A stretch of 64,000 bases of DNA from an uncultured Cohaesibacter sp. (GTDB lineage: Bacteria; Pseudomonadota; Alphaproteobacteria; Rhizobiales; Cohaesibacteraceae), in NCBI RefSeq assembly GCF_963664735.1, contig NZ_OY761553.1:1255303-1319302 (forward strand). Reading direction: 5' to 3'. The position numbers and the translations under genes were made by a program. Position 1 is the stretch's first letter. Each line of letters starts with the position of its first letter. The notes under the pieces are model-generated. The model was not told the DNA's origin and did no database searches. It saw nothing but the letters and a program-made list of their open reading frames with translations. Positions 17,877 to 27,949 of the stretch are shown one piece after another.

Positions 17877-18434
17877 TTAAAGCCTCTGCTGCATCCAGAT
17901 TTTCAAGAGATCGAGCTTTAAAACCGGATCATATTTGACAGAGCGCTCGATTTCAACAAAACCCTGTTTCAAATAAAAGGAAATAGCCCTTTGATTTTGT
18001 TCCCAGACTTCCAGATTAAGGATATTGATGCCCTCGGCTTTTAATGCGCCGCGAACCGCATCAATCAGGGTCGATGCGACACCCTTTCCCTGCCAATCTG
18101 GATGAACCCAAAGGTCCGAGAGATAACTCTCACTGATCTGATAGCCGCAAAAACCCGCGATTTCCCCGCCAACATCGGCGATTAGAAGCGGCTCGCCCCT
18201 AACTTCATTTTTCAAAGATGAAATAAGATAGAGACGAAATGCCGCCTCCAACTCGAATAATTGCTGCTCGGAAAAATCGGGCAAGCAGACACCGATGGTG
18301 CTAGCCCAAGAGCGGAGGCCGCAAACCGTTGCAGGGTCTATATCCTCAGGCCTGATAGAGCGAAGAGTAAACGCCGCTGGGCGTTGCCCTCGCGCCGTGC
18401 TTTCTTCTTCGCTCTTGCTTGTCAGCGTCGCCAT
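17877..18434 (-). CDS. GNAT-family N-acetyltransferase
   Basis: About 185 residues. The acetyl-CoA-binding motif A is clear (LSDLWVHPDWQGKGVASTLI, with the QGKGVAS pyrophosphate loop), followed by LNLEVWEQNQRAISFYLKQG, the usual motif B. The acceptor is unknown. The start is taken as the ATG at 18434; a GTG one codon upstream is possible. It lies 14 bases after the gor stop, so it is almost surely cotranscribed with gor. Confidence 0.88.
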   Translation of the reverse strand: MATLTSKSEEESTARGQRPAAFTLRSIRPEDIDPATVCGLRSWASTIGVCLPDFSEQQLFELEAAFRLYLISSLKNEVRGEPLLIADVGGEIAGFCGYQISESYLSDLWVHPDWQGKGVASTLIDAVRGALKAEGINILNLEVWEQNQRAISFYLKQGFVEIERSVKYDPVLKLDLLKIWMQQRL

Positions 18435-18448
18435 CACGGGTCTCAGCG

Positions 18449-19822
18449 CTATTTGCGGATCCGTTTGGATGGCTCTTTCATGGTCACCAGTTCTTCCGCA
18501 GCCGTAGGGTGGACAGCAACGGTTGCGTCGAAGTCTGCCTTTGTTGCCCCCATCTTGACTGCAATACCAAGCAATTGGGACATCTCTCCGGCATCCGGAC
18601 CGAGAATGTGGCAGCCCACCACTTTGTTCGTATCTGCTGCGACGATAATTTTCATGAGCATTTTTTCGTCATTGCCAGCCAGCGTATTCTTCATTGGCCG
18701 GAATTTGGCCATATAGATATCGAGATTACCAAAGGCTGCAACCGCTTCCACCTCGGTCATTCCCACTGTACCGATCTCTGGCTGAGTGAAAACAGCGGTG
18801 GCGATATTGCTATAATCCATGGTTGTCGGATTGTCGTTGAACAGCGTTTCAGCCAGTGCCGCGCCTTCACGGATGGCAACAGGGGTAAGATTCACGCGAT
18901 CGGTTACATCGCCCACCGCAAAAATATGATCGACGTTGGTACGGTTATATTCATCGACCTTGATGGCTCCATTCTTTGCCAGCGCAACACCAACGGTATC
19001 AAGCCCCAGCCCCGTCGTATAAGGCGAGCGTCCGATGGCACAAAGAACCTGATCGGCCTCAAGGGTGCGTCCCGCTATGGTCTTTACCGTTAGGCCACTG
19101 TCGGTTCTGTCCAGTGAAGCAAGGTTGTCCTGCGTTATGATGCGAATACCGGCATTTTCCATTTCTTCGTGCAGAGTGGCCCGGATATCATCGTCAAAGC
19201 CTCTTAGGATTTCCTCACCGCGGTAAAGAACCGTAGTTTCAGCACCCAGACCATTAAAGATGCATGCGAACTCAAGGGCAATATAGCCTGCGCCAACCAC
19301 AACAACACGTTTTGGCATCTCTTCAAGATTGAACACTTCATTGGACGTAATGAGGTTCTCCACACCGGGAAGATCCTGCGGCATGTTTGGTCGGCCGCCG
19401 GTGGCAACGAGAATATATTTTGCCGTTACATGGCGTTCTTCGCCTGCGAGCCAAATCCGGTGCGGAGCCTGAATTTCGGCACGGGACTGGATGATTTCCA
19501 CATCGTGGCGTTCAAGATTCTTGATGTAAAGACCATTGAGGCGAGAGATCTCCGCATCCTTGCGCTCTATGAGGGTTTTCCAGTCGAAGGATGTCTCTCC
19601 AACTGTCCATCCAAAACCAGCAGCATCCTTGAAGTCGTGAGCAAATTTTGAAGCATAAACCATCAGCTTTTTGGGAACGCAGCCGCGAATGACACAGGTG
19701 CCCCCTACCCGATATTCCTCGGCAACGGCAACTTTGGCCCCATGAGTAGCGGCCATGCGAGCTGCCCTTACGCCGCCGGAACCTGCGCCAATCACAAACA
19801 AATCATAGTCAAATTCACTCAT
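18449..19822 (-). CDS. gor: Glutathione-disulfide reductase
   Basis: A 457-residue flavoprotein disulfide reductase that reduces GSSG with NADPH in the cytoplasm. The FAD-binding GAGSGGVRAAR is followed by the redox Cys pair GGTCVIRGCVPKK (Cys43 and Cys48), the NAD(P)H-binding VVGAGYIALEFA, and the C-terminal active-site VHPTAAEE. The start is set at the ATG giving MSEFDYD because GAGG lies seven bases before it; an ATG two codons upstream is too close to the site. First gene of a likely gor-GNAT-cyclotransferase operon. Confidence 0.95.
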   Translation of the reverse strand: MSEFDYDLFVIGAGSGGVRAARMAATHGAKVAVAEEYRVGGTCVIRGCVPKKLMVYASKFAHDFKDAAGFGWTVGETSFDWKTLIERKDAEISRLNGLYIKNLERHDVEIIQSRAEIQAPHRIWLAGEERHVTAKYILVATGGRPNMPQDLPGVENLITSNEVFNLEEMPKRVVVVGAGYIALEFACIFNGLGAETTVLYRGEEILRGFDDDIRATLHEEMENAGIRIITQDNLASLDRTDSGLTVKTIAGRTLEADQVLCAIGRSPYTTGLGLDTVGVALAKNGAIKVDEYNRTNVDHIFAVGDVTDRVNLTPVAIREGAALAETLFNDNPTTMDYSNIATAVFTQPEIGTVGMTEVEAVAAFGNLDIYMAKFRPMKNTLAGNDEKMLMKIIVAADTNKVVGCHILGPDAGEMSQLLGIAVKMGATKADFDATVAVHPTAAEELVTMKEPSKRIRK

Positions 19823-20025
19823 TTTCATGCCTCATAAAACTGTTTTACCCGCGCAGACTTCAAATCTGACCCAAGCGCCTTGATCGGGACCATCTGTATT
19901 GTTTGATATCAACATAAGCAGGAGGTTCGCGATTGGAAGAGCATGCACCAATTATTTCGCAAAATTCGCAGATAGATGAGTAAAAAACCACAAAACGCAT
20001 CACATCGCGCACCACGTGCCTGCAA

Positions 20026-20063
20026 AATAAAAGGCACGCAGCCAGCCAGCCCCGTGCCTTTTA
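20026..20063 (-). terminator. Rho-independent terminator after the DUF2059 gene
   Basis: On the minus strand AAAAGGCACG and CGTGCCTTTT form a ten-pair stem followed by ATTTTG. It closes the rpiA-DUF2059 transcript before gor. Confidence 0.75.
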
Positions 20064-20092
20064 TCAAACAAACTTGAGATAACCTATTCTCA

Positions 20093-20641
20093 CTATTCCG
20101 AGAATTTATATCCCTTCTTGTTGAGTTCTTCTTTCGCGGTCTTGACGATGACATTCGTCATGATGGCGGTAAATTCTTGCAGGCCACGGATTGATTCACC
20201 CATGATACGCGGCTGATAGTTCGCAAATTTCTGACCCGTTGGGGTCTTGAAAAAGGCAAGAATTTCCCTCAGCTCATCTTCCTTGAGATAGCGCGTCCAG
20301 GCAAGTGCGACGGATCTGGCGAGATCGCCATTGTCTTCCTTGTATTTGGTCGTAATCTCATCAACAGAGGCAATGATGTCTTTCTGTGCAGAAGGATTCT
20401 CTCTGATCAGCCATTTCTTGGCATTCAGCGCAATCCCTTTGAGCGTTTCTTCATAGTTAGGCAGCGTGCCGGATTGCTTCACAACCTCTACAGCAGCCTC
20501 CATGTGAGTATCAACTGGCAGAGCTTGCTCCGCCTTGGAATTTTCAGCCTTTGCGTTGGCATCTTGAGCCAAAGCCGACGCAGACATGCCAGCGCAAAGA
20601 ACAGCAGCAGAGAGCATGGTAGCAAGGGCGGATTTTTTCAT
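20093..20641 (-). CDS. DUF2059-family periplasmic protein
   Basis: A 182-residue protein with a Sec signal peptide (MKKSALATMLSAAVLCAGMS, cleavage after ALA). The C-terminal half carries the DUF2059 pattern, with LKEDELREILAFFKTPTGQK followed by FANYQPRI. The function of this family is unknown. It follows rpiA on the minus strand with about 50 bases between and is closed by a terminator. The same rpiA-DUF2059-gor order is, as I recall, common in Rhizobiales. Confidence 0.85.
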   Translation of the reverse strand: MKKSALATMLSAAVLCAGMSASALAQDANAKAENSKAEQALPVDTHMEAAVEVVKQSGTLPNYEETLKGIALNAKKWLIRENPSAQKDIIASVDEITTKYKEDNGDLARSVALAWTRYLKEDELREILAFFKTPTGQKFANYQPRIMGESIRGLQEFTAIMTNVIVKTAKEELNKKGYKFSE

Positions 20642-20690
20642 GTTTCAGTCCTTTTGCGAAAATCCTATGATTTAAAACTGTCGGTGTGCC

Positions 20691-21389
20691 TTAGCAGGCG
20701 GGCTCGATGATAGAAACCCCGTCCTCTCCGGCGACAACTGCTTTGGAGGCGATGCCAATGAACAAACCGGTTTCCACAACGCCCGGTATCGCCCTCAATG
20801 CCATATCCAGACCCTCTACATCTGAAATACGGCCAAATGTTGCATCGATGATATAATGCTTTCCGTCGGTCACAAAATTAGTTCCATCGGCTGCCTTTCG
20901 CTGAACAAGAGCGCCCTGCATGCCATATTTTGCACAAACCTTTTGCAACGCAATCATGGTAGAACCCAGACCAAAAGGCATGACCTCGATTGGCAGCGGG
21001 AAAGCTCCAAGAGCGTCGACAAGCTTGGTTTTATCAGCGATGACGATCATGTTCGAGGATGCGGTCGCCACGATCTTTTCCCGGAGCAAAGCTCCACCAC
21101 CACCTTTGATAAGGCGCATCTGCGGGTCAATTTCATCGGCACCATCTACAGTCAGATCAAGCTCTGGCGTTTCTTCGAGCGTTGTCAGCGGAACACCGTT
21201 CTTTTTGCACAACTCGGCTGTTCGCTCAGAGGTGGGCACGCCGATGACAGTCATGCCAGCGGCCACTTTCTCGCCGAGCAACTCAACAAAATGAAGCGCT
21301 GTGGAACCTGTTCCAATTCCGAGTTTCATACCATCTTCAACAAATTCCAGTGCGGCCGCTGCGGCCTGTCTTTTCAGCTGTTCACTCAT
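20691..21389 (-). CDS. rpiA: Ribose-5-phosphate isomerase A
   Basis: A 232-residue enzyme interconverting ribose 5-phosphate and ribulose 5-phosphate in the pentose phosphate pathway. Conserved elements are [19 protein letters not shown] near the N-terminus, [20 protein letters not shown] with the catalytic acids, and [10 protein letters not shown]. Length and start are typical. It is divergent from gph and followed by a DUF2059 gene. Confidence 0.95.
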   Translation of the reverse strand: MSEQLKRQAAAAALEFVEDGMKLGIGTGSTALHFVELLGEKVAAGMTVIGVPTSERTAELCKKNGVPLTTLEETPELDLTVDGADEIDPQMRLIKGGGGALLREKIVATASSNMIVIADKTKLVDALGAFPLPIEVMPFGLGSTMIALQKVCAKYGMQGALVQRKAADGTNFVTDGKHYIIDATFGRISDVEGLDMALRAIPGVVETGLFIGIASKAVVAGEDGVSIIEPAC

Positions 21390-21745
21390 AATCGTTCAAT
21401 CTTGTCTGTAAGGTCTTTCGGACTAAAGCATTCCGTTGGTTCTGCGCCGCCATCTGGACGGTAAAAATCAGCGAGCGAGTTAATTTGTAGCAGAGACACA
21501 ACCGTACAAGTACGAGTAGTTCTCTCTTCCATGTCGCTCATATCACGCAACAGGCCCAACGCCAAGTGTTCAAAGGGTCTCCAGGCCCTGTCATGAATCC
21601 GTTTAGCATTTATTCTAGTCTGTCACATACTAAATAATATAGGCTGATTCGACAGGTCAGCTTTTGCACGCTATGGCCAAATTGCCATATTTTGCATTAC
21701 ACTCAGTGTGCTTGAGCTAGAAGACCGTTTTATGGATTTTTGTAA
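21390..21745. other. Divergent intergenic region between rpiA and gph
   Basis: About 355 bases without a convincing ORF. No tRNA or riboswitch consensus was recognised. It must hold the promoters of rpiA and gph. Confidence 0.4.
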
Positions 21746-22438
21746 ATGACCATTGGCCCATTTTCTTGTGTTCTTTTCGATCTGGACGGTACGCTGGTTG
21801 ACACTGCGCCTGATCTCACAGGTGCCCTCAATCACGTTCTCGCGCTCAATAACCTTGAGCCCTTTTCCGTTGAAAAAGTCAGGAACACTGTTGGGTTCGG
21901 TGCCAGAATTACGATCGAGCGCAGCTTTGCTCATTACGGCCAATCAATTGAAGGCGACGCTCTCGATATCGCTCACGCTCAGTTTCTTGCCCATTATAGT
22001 GAGAATATTTGCAAAGACAGTCGGCTTTTTCCCGGTGTTGACGATGTGTTGAACCGTTTTAGAGCTGCCAGTGTTCAGATGGCCGTTTGCACCAACAAGA
22101 CAGAGCATCTATCGATTGATCTGCTAGATCAGATTGGCGTCCGGCCTTTGTTTGATACGATATGTGGCTCAGACACTGTCCCAAACAAGAAGCCGCACCC
22201 TGACCACATTTACTCCGCAGTCAATCGTGCTGGCGGCACGTGCGAGACAGCCATCATGATTGGAGACAGTCAGGCAGATGTCCTGTCAGCACGCGCAGCA
22301 GGCCTGCCGGTTATCGTCATGAGCTATGGCTACACATCGATCCCGTCAGAAGATCTGGGAGCTGATCTGGTACTCGACGATTTCTCCGATATTCCCGATG
22401 TCCTGGCCAACTGGGAATTGCAACCGCAAACAGATTAG
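21746..22438 (+). CDS. gph: Phosphoglycolate phosphatase (HAD superfamily)
   Basis: A 230-residue HAD hydrolase. Motif I is FDLDGTLVDTAPDL with both catalytic Asp residues, motif II VCTNKTEH, and motif III/IV KPHPDHIY and MIGDSQADVLSARAAG. It dephosphorylates 2-phosphoglycolate arising from oxidative damage or photorespiration-like reactions. The helical cap fits Gph. Adjacent and divergent to rpiA, a common alphaproteobacterial arrangement. Confidence 0.92.
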   Translation: MTIGPFSCVLFDLDGTLVDTAPDLTGALNHVLALNNLEPFSVEKVRNTVGFGARITIERSFAHYGQSIEGDALDIAHAQFLAHYSENICKDSRLFPGVDDVLNRFRAASVQMAVCTNKTEHLSIDLLDQIGVRPLFDTICGSDTVPNKKPHPDHIYSAVNRAGGTCETAIMIGDSQADVLSARAAGLPVIVMSYGYTSIPSEDLGADLVLDDFSDIPDVLANWELQPQTD

Positions 22439-22451
22439 GTGCAGCGCTTCA

Positions 22452-23105
22452 TCAGACAGTCTGCATCGCTTCGACTGCCGCGATGATTTGCCCTTTCACA
22501 TTATTGATGTGGCTCGATAAAATCCGGCCCGCCAGATGAATATCTTTCATGTGCGCGGCGTCAATCATGGCCTGATGCTCTCGATGGGCCCGAGCCAGCG
22601 CATCACTGGAAAGCGACAAATGAAGGCGCACATACCTGTCCGCATTGTCGTGCACTCTTTTGATGATCTTGATTGTCGTCGGCTTTTCCGCAGAACGGTA
22701 AAGAGCTTCGTGGAATTGCCAGTTGAGAGGCCCCCACTCCTTCAGCGGTGCCCTGCGCATATCCTCAAGCAATGCCTGCGCTTCTTCGAAATCCTCTTTT
22801 GTGATCGACGGAATTGCATGCTCAAACAGCCACACTTCTAGCATTGTTCTGATTTCAAAAAGCTCTTCAATCTCGGACGGCTTCAGCCGCGTGACTTCTG
22901 CCCCCTTGTGCGAAACAAGCGTAATCAGTCCTTCAGCCTCTAGCAGTCGCAGCGCCTCGCGGACAGGAATTCGGCTAACACCAAGTTCATGAGCCACGGC
23001 TTCCTGACGAACCTGCTCTCCTTCTTTCAATTGGCCATTCAGAATTCGATTACGCAGTTCATCTGCGACAATATTCGTCGTCGTTCTTCTTTTGATTTGG
23101 GGCAT
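22452..23105 (-). CDS. GntR-family transcriptional regulator (FadR subfamily, FCD domain)
   Basis: A 217-residue regulator. The winged helix lies near residues 12-80 (ADELRNRILNGQLKEGEQVR, VAHELGVSRIPVREALRLLE, ITLVSHKGAEV). The C-terminal all-helical FCD domain follows (EIEELFEIRTMLEVWLFEHA, then a His-rich pocket including REHQAMIDA and LSSHINNVKG). Such proteins sense carboxylates or related small acids. It is convergent with gph and upstream in direction from nothing obvious; its target is not evident, though fumC lies next on the same strand. Confidence 0.9.
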   Translation of the reverse strand: MPQIKRRTTTNIVADELRNRILNGQLKEGEQVRQEAVAHELGVSRIPVREALRLLEAEGLITLVSHKGAEVTRLKPSEIEELFEIRTMLEVWLFEHAIPSITKEDFEEAQALLEDMRRAPLKEWGPLNWQFHEALYRSAEKPTTIKIIKRVHDNADRYVRLHLSLSSDALARAHREHQAMIDAAHMKDIHLAGRILSSHINNVKGQIIAAVEAMQTV

Positions 23106-23253
23106 TTGGCGTTTTCCAAATAGTCTTCACGGTTTATTGCGGGGTACCGTGTGTCAGTTTGTTTCATTGAAAAAACGCTATCATGAAAAAATCAAATAGG
23201 TCGAGAACAAATGATATAAAATATCCATTTTTAAATACTGCTTTTCTCGACCT

Positions 23254-23300
23254 CCCGAGAATTGCCCCAATGGGATGCAGATCACTGCTCAATTCTCGGG
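23254..23300. repeat. 11-bp perfect inverted repeat between fumC and the GntR gene
   Basis: CCCGAGAATTG (23254-23264) pairs perfectly with CAATTCTCGGG (23290-23300) across a 25-base loop. It is 3' of fumC and 5' of the gntR-type gene. No T-run follows on either strand, so an mRNA-stabilising hairpin or a regulator site are both possible. Confidence 0.5.
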
Positions 23301-23354
23301 ATTTTGCCTAATTTTCAGCTATCTAGAAAATCATCCTGTATAAGGGTCCCAACA

Positions 23355-24746
23355 TCACTCCGGCGCGATCATTTTTTCCGGACGAACCCAGGCGTCATAA
23401 TCTTGAGCCGAAACAAAGCCCAGATTAACCGCCTCCTCTTTGAGGGTGGTTCCATTCTTATGAGCGGTTTTGGCAATTTTTGTTGCGTTGTCATAGCCGA
23501 TGTGCGGTGCAAGGGCCGTCACCAGCATGAGTGAACGTTGCATCAAAGCATTGATCTGCTCTTCGTTTGCCTTGATACCAACCACGCATTTGTCCGTGAA
23601 ACTGTGCGCCACATCGGTGAGCAGCCTGATGGACTGAATGGTGTTATAGGCAATGATCGGCTTGAACACATTCAACTCGAAATGCCCTTGCGAGCCAGCC
23701 ATTGAAACGGCAGCATTGTTGCCCATGACTTGAGTGCAGACCATTGTCATGGCCTCGCATTGGGTCGGGTTGACCTTGCCGGGCATGATGGAAGAACCGG
23801 GCTCATTTTCTGGCAGAGAAATCTCGCCAAGGCCGGAACGTGGACCGGAACCAAGCAGACGAATGTCGCTTGCGATTTTGAAGAGGCTTACCGCCAGACT
23901 GTTCAGCATGCCATGCGCTTCTACCATGGCGTCGTGGGTTGCCAAGGCTTCAAACTTGTTTGGAGCAGAAATGAACGGCAAACCAGTGTATGAGGCCACT
24001 TCTTCTGCGAATTTATCGGCAAAGCCGATTTTGGCATTAAGACCCGTTCCGACAGCGGTTCCCCCTTGCGCAAGGGCATAAAGCGCAGGCAAAGCACTCG
24101 ATACTCGACGAATGCCGTTTTCGACCATTGCTGTATAGCCGGAAAATTCCTGTCCCAAAGTCAACGGCGTGGCATCCTGCAAGTGAGTTCGCCCGATCTT
24201 GATGATGTCCTTGAAGCTCTCGGACTTTTCGGCCAAAGCGGCCTGAAGCTTTTCAAGCGCCGGAACCAAGCTATTCTTGATCTCTTCTGCGGCTGCAATA
24301 TGCATCGCCGTCGGGAAAGTATCGTTTGAGGACTGGCTACGGTTGCAGTGGTCATTGGGATGAACAGGCTTCTTGGATCCCAATTCACCGCCAAGCAGCT
24401 CAATGGCCCGGTTCGAGATTACCTCATTGGCATTCATGTTTGACTGGGTGCCCGAGCCTGTCTGCCAGACAGAAAGAGGAAAATGGTCGTTCAGTTTACC
24501 TTCAGCCACTTCAGAGGCTGCGCTTATGATTGCATTTCCGATTTCAGGTTCGATATTGTCGAGCGCCAGATTGGCGCGAGCCGCAGATAGCTTGATAATG
24601 CCGAGTGCCCGGATGATTGGTGCGGGCATTGTTTCCTGACCGATTGGGAAATTTATCAAAGACCGCGCTGTTTGGGCTCCATAATATTTATCTGAAGGGA
24701 CTTCCAACGGACCAAACGAATCTGTTTCCACGCGCATTTTGCTCAT
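23355..24746 (-). CDS. fumC: Class II fumarate hydratase
   Basis: A 463-residue oxygen-stable, iron-free fumarase of the TCA cycle. The superfamily signature [16 protein letters not shown] is present, as are the [17 protein letters not shown] segment, the [13 protein letters not shown] stretch and [12 protein letters not shown] with the catalytic His. Length is typical. A class I fumarase gene lies about 1 kb to the right, so the genome has both types. Confidence 0.96.
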   Translation of the reverse strand: MSKMRVETDSFGPLEVPSDKYYGAQTARSLINFPIGQETMPAPIIRALGIIKLSAARANLALDNIEPEIGNAIISAASEVAEGKLNDHFPLSVWQTGSGTQSNMNANEVISNRAIELLGGELGSKKPVHPNDHCNRSQSSNDTFPTAMHIAAAEEIKNSLVPALEKLQAALAEKSESFKDIIKIGRTHLQDATPLTLGQEFSGYTAMVENGIRRVSSALPALYALAQGGTAVGTGLNAKIGFADKFAEEVASYTGLPFISAPNKFEALATHDAMVEAHGMLNSLAVSLFKIASDIRLLGSGPRSGLGEISLPENEPGSSIMPGKVNPTQCEAMTMVCTQVMGNNAAVSMAGSQGHFELNVFKPIIAYNTIQSIRLLTDVAHSFTDKCVVGIKANEEQINALMQRSLMLVTALAPHIGYDNATKIAKTAHKNGTTLKEEAVNLGFVSAQDYDAWVRPEKMIAPE

Positions 24747-24930
24747 AATTCTCTCCCGTCCTTGAAATTGGACACTGGTGTTTGCCGGTAAAAAGCCTTC
24801 ACGCCTTTACCGCTTCAAAATTCTTTCGACGCTATCTGGTGGTCCAGTCAAAAGAGGTAGGTCCGTTATTAAATTTGATATCTCAAATCGCGACGTCAAG
24901 TGTTTGCGTGATCTTTCATTTGGAAAGTAC

Positions 24931-24962
24931 AAAAAAAGGCCACCTGCGAGGAGATGACCTTA
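24931..24962 (-). terminator. Rho-independent terminator after the DsrE-like gene
   Basis: On the minus strand AAGGTCATCT and AGGTGGCCTT pair over ten positions around a CCTCGC loop and are followed by TTTTTT. Confidence 0.85.
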
Positions 24963-24989
24963 TCGTTTGCAAATCAGTTCTGCTGACTT

Positions 24990-25364
24990 TTAGGTTAGCT
25001 GCAAGCTGCCCTTTGCACCCATCAGCATCGGAATAACTTCTTCTGCGCTGATCACCTGCATGCGTTCGTCGATTTCCTCCTCGGAAACCCCATTGTGAAT
25101 CATACAGGCTTTGCAAACAAGAATCTGACCGCCCTGTTTGAAGAATTCTTCTTGCAATGGAAGAGCTGGTTGGAACGGAGCCCCAATATCAATCCCTTCC
25201 AATGCACCCTTTTTGGCTAAATGCACTGCATCCACCATCAACATGATCGTTGCGCTGTGGCCTTGGGCAAGGGCCTGAACACCCATTGTATAGGCGACGG
25301 TTACCTTGTTTGGATCATCTGCATTACTAAAGAGCGTGCTAACATAATCAGTCTGCTTGACCAT
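24990..25364 (-). CDS. DsrE/DsrF-like family protein
   Basis: A 124-residue protein with the DsrE-type alpha/beta fold pattern (TVAYTMGVQALAQGHSATIM, then QGGQILVCKACMIHNGV). A Cys pair (VCKAC) sits where sulfur-relay members keep their active Cys. Relatives handle persulfide sulfur, but a stand-alone copy without dsr or tus genes cannot be given a function. It lies between the two fumarase genes with its own terminator and is divergent from the class I fumarase. Confidence 0.75.
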   Translation of the reverse strand: MVKQTDYVSTLFSNADDPNKVTVAYTMGVQALAQGHSATIMLMVDAVHLAKKGALEGIDIGAPFQPALPLQEEFFKQGGQILVCKACMIHNGVSEEEIDERMQVISAEEVIPMLMGAKGSLQLT

Positions 25365-25767
25365 CGATTTGTCCTTGTAAATATCTGAAATGCCGATTTT
25401 CGTTTAACAGCGACCAAAAAATGCGTTCTGTTAAATCTGGTATATTATTTATTTCTTACATTCGAATATTTCAAGAAAACAAATTGCCACAGTCCCAAAA
25501 GCTCGCAGCAAGCGGGGCGGACTTTTCACTCCGATTTTTTAATTTTTTTATCCGCCACGTCAGAAATGCACAAAATTTGGGATCGGCTTTACCATAAGAA
25601 GGACTTGAATTTAAACGCAAAGCCCGTCACGAATGGCTCTACCGGATTCTCCTTTGCACAGGCGTGACACCAATCAATGACAGGCCACACCAATGATGCA
25701 ATCAGATCACCATATAACTTGAGTCTGGCGGGACCACCGTCATCGGAACTGCAACCAAGGACCGAAA
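25365..25767. other. Divergent intergenic region before the class I fumarase
   Basis: About 400 bases without a convincing gene. The left part is AT-rich. It contains the promoters of the DsrE-like gene and the class I fumarase gene. I see no clear operator. Confidence 0.4.
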
Positions 25768-27387
25768 ATGAGCACTAATGGATATAAGCTCTTTCCCATG
25801 GGAAAGGATGAGACCCCTTATCGCAAATTGACCTCTGACTATGTGTCTGTTGAGTCTTTCAAGGGCAAAGATGTTCTTGTGGTGGAAGAAGAAGGCATCC
25901 GCCTTTTGTGCGAACAGGCATTTATTGATATTTCACACCTTCTGCGCCCAGCACATCTGGCTCAGCTGAAGAAAATTCTGGAAGACGAAGAAGCAACCCA
26001 GAATGACAAATTCGTTGCACTGGACCTTCTCAAAAACGCAAACATCGCGTCTGCTGGCGTTCTTCCAATGTGTCAGGACACCGGCACCGGCATTGTCGTT
26101 GGCAAAAAAGGCAAGAATGTCTGGATTGAAGGCGACGAAGAAGGCGCTCTGAGCCAAGGCGTTTTTGATGCATATAACAAGAAGAACCTGCGCTACAGCC
26201 AGCTTGCTCCTCTGACCATGTATGAGGAAAAGAACACAGCAAACAACCTGCCAGCTCAGATCGACATTTTCTCCGAAGGCGAAGATGCCTACAAGTTCCT
26301 GTTCATGGCAAAAGGTGGCGGCTCTGCAAACAAGACCTTCCTTTATCAAGGCACGCCTTCCCTGTTGACCAAAGACCGTCTTCTTGCTTTCCTCGAAGAA
26401 AAAATCAAGACCCTTGGCACGGCTGCTTGCCCTCCATATCACCTTGCCATCACCATTGGCGGCCTTTCTGCCGAACTGAACCTGAAGACGACCAAATTGG
26501 CTTCCGCTCACTATTATGATGAGTTGCCAACCGAAGGTTCCGAGATGGCGAACGCCTTCCGTGACGTTGAAATGGAGCAGGAAATCCTCAAACTCGCTCA
26601 AGGCACCAGCATTGGCGCCCAGTTCGGCGGCAAGTATTTCTGCCACGATGTTCGCGTTATTCGCCTGCCTCGCCATGGCGCCTCCTTGCCGATTTCTATC
26701 GGTGTATCCTGTTCCGCAGACCGTCAGTGCAAAGGCAAGATCACCAAAGACGGTATTTTCCTGGAAGAGCTGGAAACCAACCCAGCACAGTATCTGCCAG
26801 AAATTGACGAAGAAGGGCTCGGCGGTGACGTGGTCAAGATTGACCTGAACCAGCCAATGGCCGAGCAGCTCGCCGTTTTGACCAAATATCCGGTCAAGAC
26901 CCGCCTGTCTCTCTCTGGTCCGCTTATTGTTGCCCGTGACCTGGCTCATGCCAAGATTCGTGCGCGCCTTGAAGCTGGCGAACCTATGCCAGACTATCTC
27001 AAGAACCATCCGGTTTATTATGCAGGCCCGGCCAAGACCCCGTCCAACTATGCATCTGGCTCCTTCGGCCCAACCACAGCAGGCCGTATGGACAGCTTCG
27101 TGGATCAGTTCCAGTCATTTGGAGGTTCCATGATCATGCTCGCCAAAGGCAACCGCTCTCAGGCTGTTACCAATGCATGTAAAGAGCATGGCGGTTTCTA
27201 TCTTGGTTCTATCGGCGGCGCAGCTGCTCGCCTGGCACAAGATTGCATCAAGAAAGTCGAATGCATCGAATATCCAGAACTTGGAATGGAAGCCGTTTGG
27301 CGCATTGAAGTTGAAGACTTCCCAGCATTCATCATCGTTGATGACAAAGGCAACGACTTCTTTGAAGAACTCAATCTTGGCCACTAA
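25768..27387 (+). CDS. Class I fumarate hydratase (4Fe-4S, homodimeric)
   Basis: A 539-residue iron-sulfur fumarase close in length to E. coli FumA/FumB. Probable cluster ligands are Cys102 in [12 protein letters not shown] and the Cys residues of [13 protein letters not shown], and the N-terminal and C-terminal fumarase domains are contiguous, as in the single-chain form. The C-terminal part contains [20 protein letters not shown]. It interconverts fumarate and malate and is oxygen sensitive, unlike FumC encoded nearby. It has its own promoter region and terminator. Confidence 0.94.
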   Translation: MSTNGYKLFPMGKDETPYRKLTSDYVSVESFKGKDVLVVEEEGIRLLCEQAFIDISHLLRPAHLAQLKKILEDEEATQNDKFVALDLLKNANIASAGVLPMCQDTGTGIVVGKKGKNVWIEGDEEGALSQGVFDAYNKKNLRYSQLAPLTMYEEKNTANNLPAQIDIFSEGEDAYKFLFMAKGGGSANKTFLYQGTPSLLTKDRLLAFLEEKIKTLGTAACPPYHLAITIGGLSAELNLKTTKLASAHYYDELPTEGSEMANAFRDVEMEQEILKLAQGTSIGAQFGGKYFCHDVRVIRLPRHGASLPISIGVSCSADRQCKGKITKDGIFLEELETNPAQYLPEIDEEGLGGDVVKIDLNQPMAEQLAVLTKYPVKTRLSLSGPLIVARDLAHAKIRARLEAGEPMPDYLKNHPVYYAGPAKTPSNYASGSFGPTTAGRMDSFVDQFQSFGGSMIMLAKGNRSQAVTNACKEHGGFYLGSIGGAAARLAQDCIKKVECIEYPELGMEAVWRIEVEDFPAFIIVDDKGNDFFEELNLGH

Positions 27388-27423
27388 TTTGAGCTAAGCT
27401 CTGCCTTGTATCTGACAAAATTG

Positions 27424-27450
27424 GGGCCCGATATTTTTCGGGCCCTTTTA
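27424..27450 (+). terminator. Rho-independent terminator after class I fumarase
   Basis: GGGCCCGA and TCGGGCCC form a perfect eight-pair stem around a six-base loop followed by TTTTA. Confidence 0.9.
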
Positions 27451-27949
27451 TTCTTGAGATTGACTAAACATATTCTGGTCATATATAATTAAAATACTAG
27501 ATTTCATATAGTTATAAAAATATTTTAACGCATTGCATTAAGTTTGGTCTGATAACGACTTCACCACCCAATTTTCAAGACTTTCAATGGGCCCAAAAAT
27601 TCAACACAATTTTGGTTAATCGAATCATTTATCGCCTCATCCTCATTTTGCCAGCAAACACAATCGCTACCCGTGATAGTAAAAACCCGTCACGCTAATC
27701 CATTTACATCCCAAGGTAGTGTTTCCAAATGTGTATGTTGCAAAAGCACAACAAGTATGAGCGTCATTCCCAAAAAAACGAATTTGTGATCGCATCATTT
27801 CTTAAAAGGACTTGCGTAGTTACGACATATTTAGAAAATAGCCGTAACGCTGCAATGGCGAAATTTAAATCCGGCTTTGCTAACACCGGAACAGCACGCA
27901 AATGCTGTGTACGCGGGGCCTGACAATTAATTGAATTCGGGACAAACTA
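27451..27949. other. AT-rich intergenic region before the L,D-transpeptidase gene
   Basis: About 500 bases. A 64-codon frame at 27729-27923 has no recognisable features and is probably not a gene. No RNA gene was recognised. Confidence 0.4.

Noticed and set aside
25933-27009. A 358-codon minus-strand frame inside the class I fumarase
   Set aside because: Antisense shadow of a well-conserved gene; no start signal or family match.
27729-27923. A 64-codon frame before the L,D-transpeptidase gene
   Set aside because: No ribosome site, no recognisable domain and unusual Cys/Lys composition; it lies in an AT-rich intergenic region.
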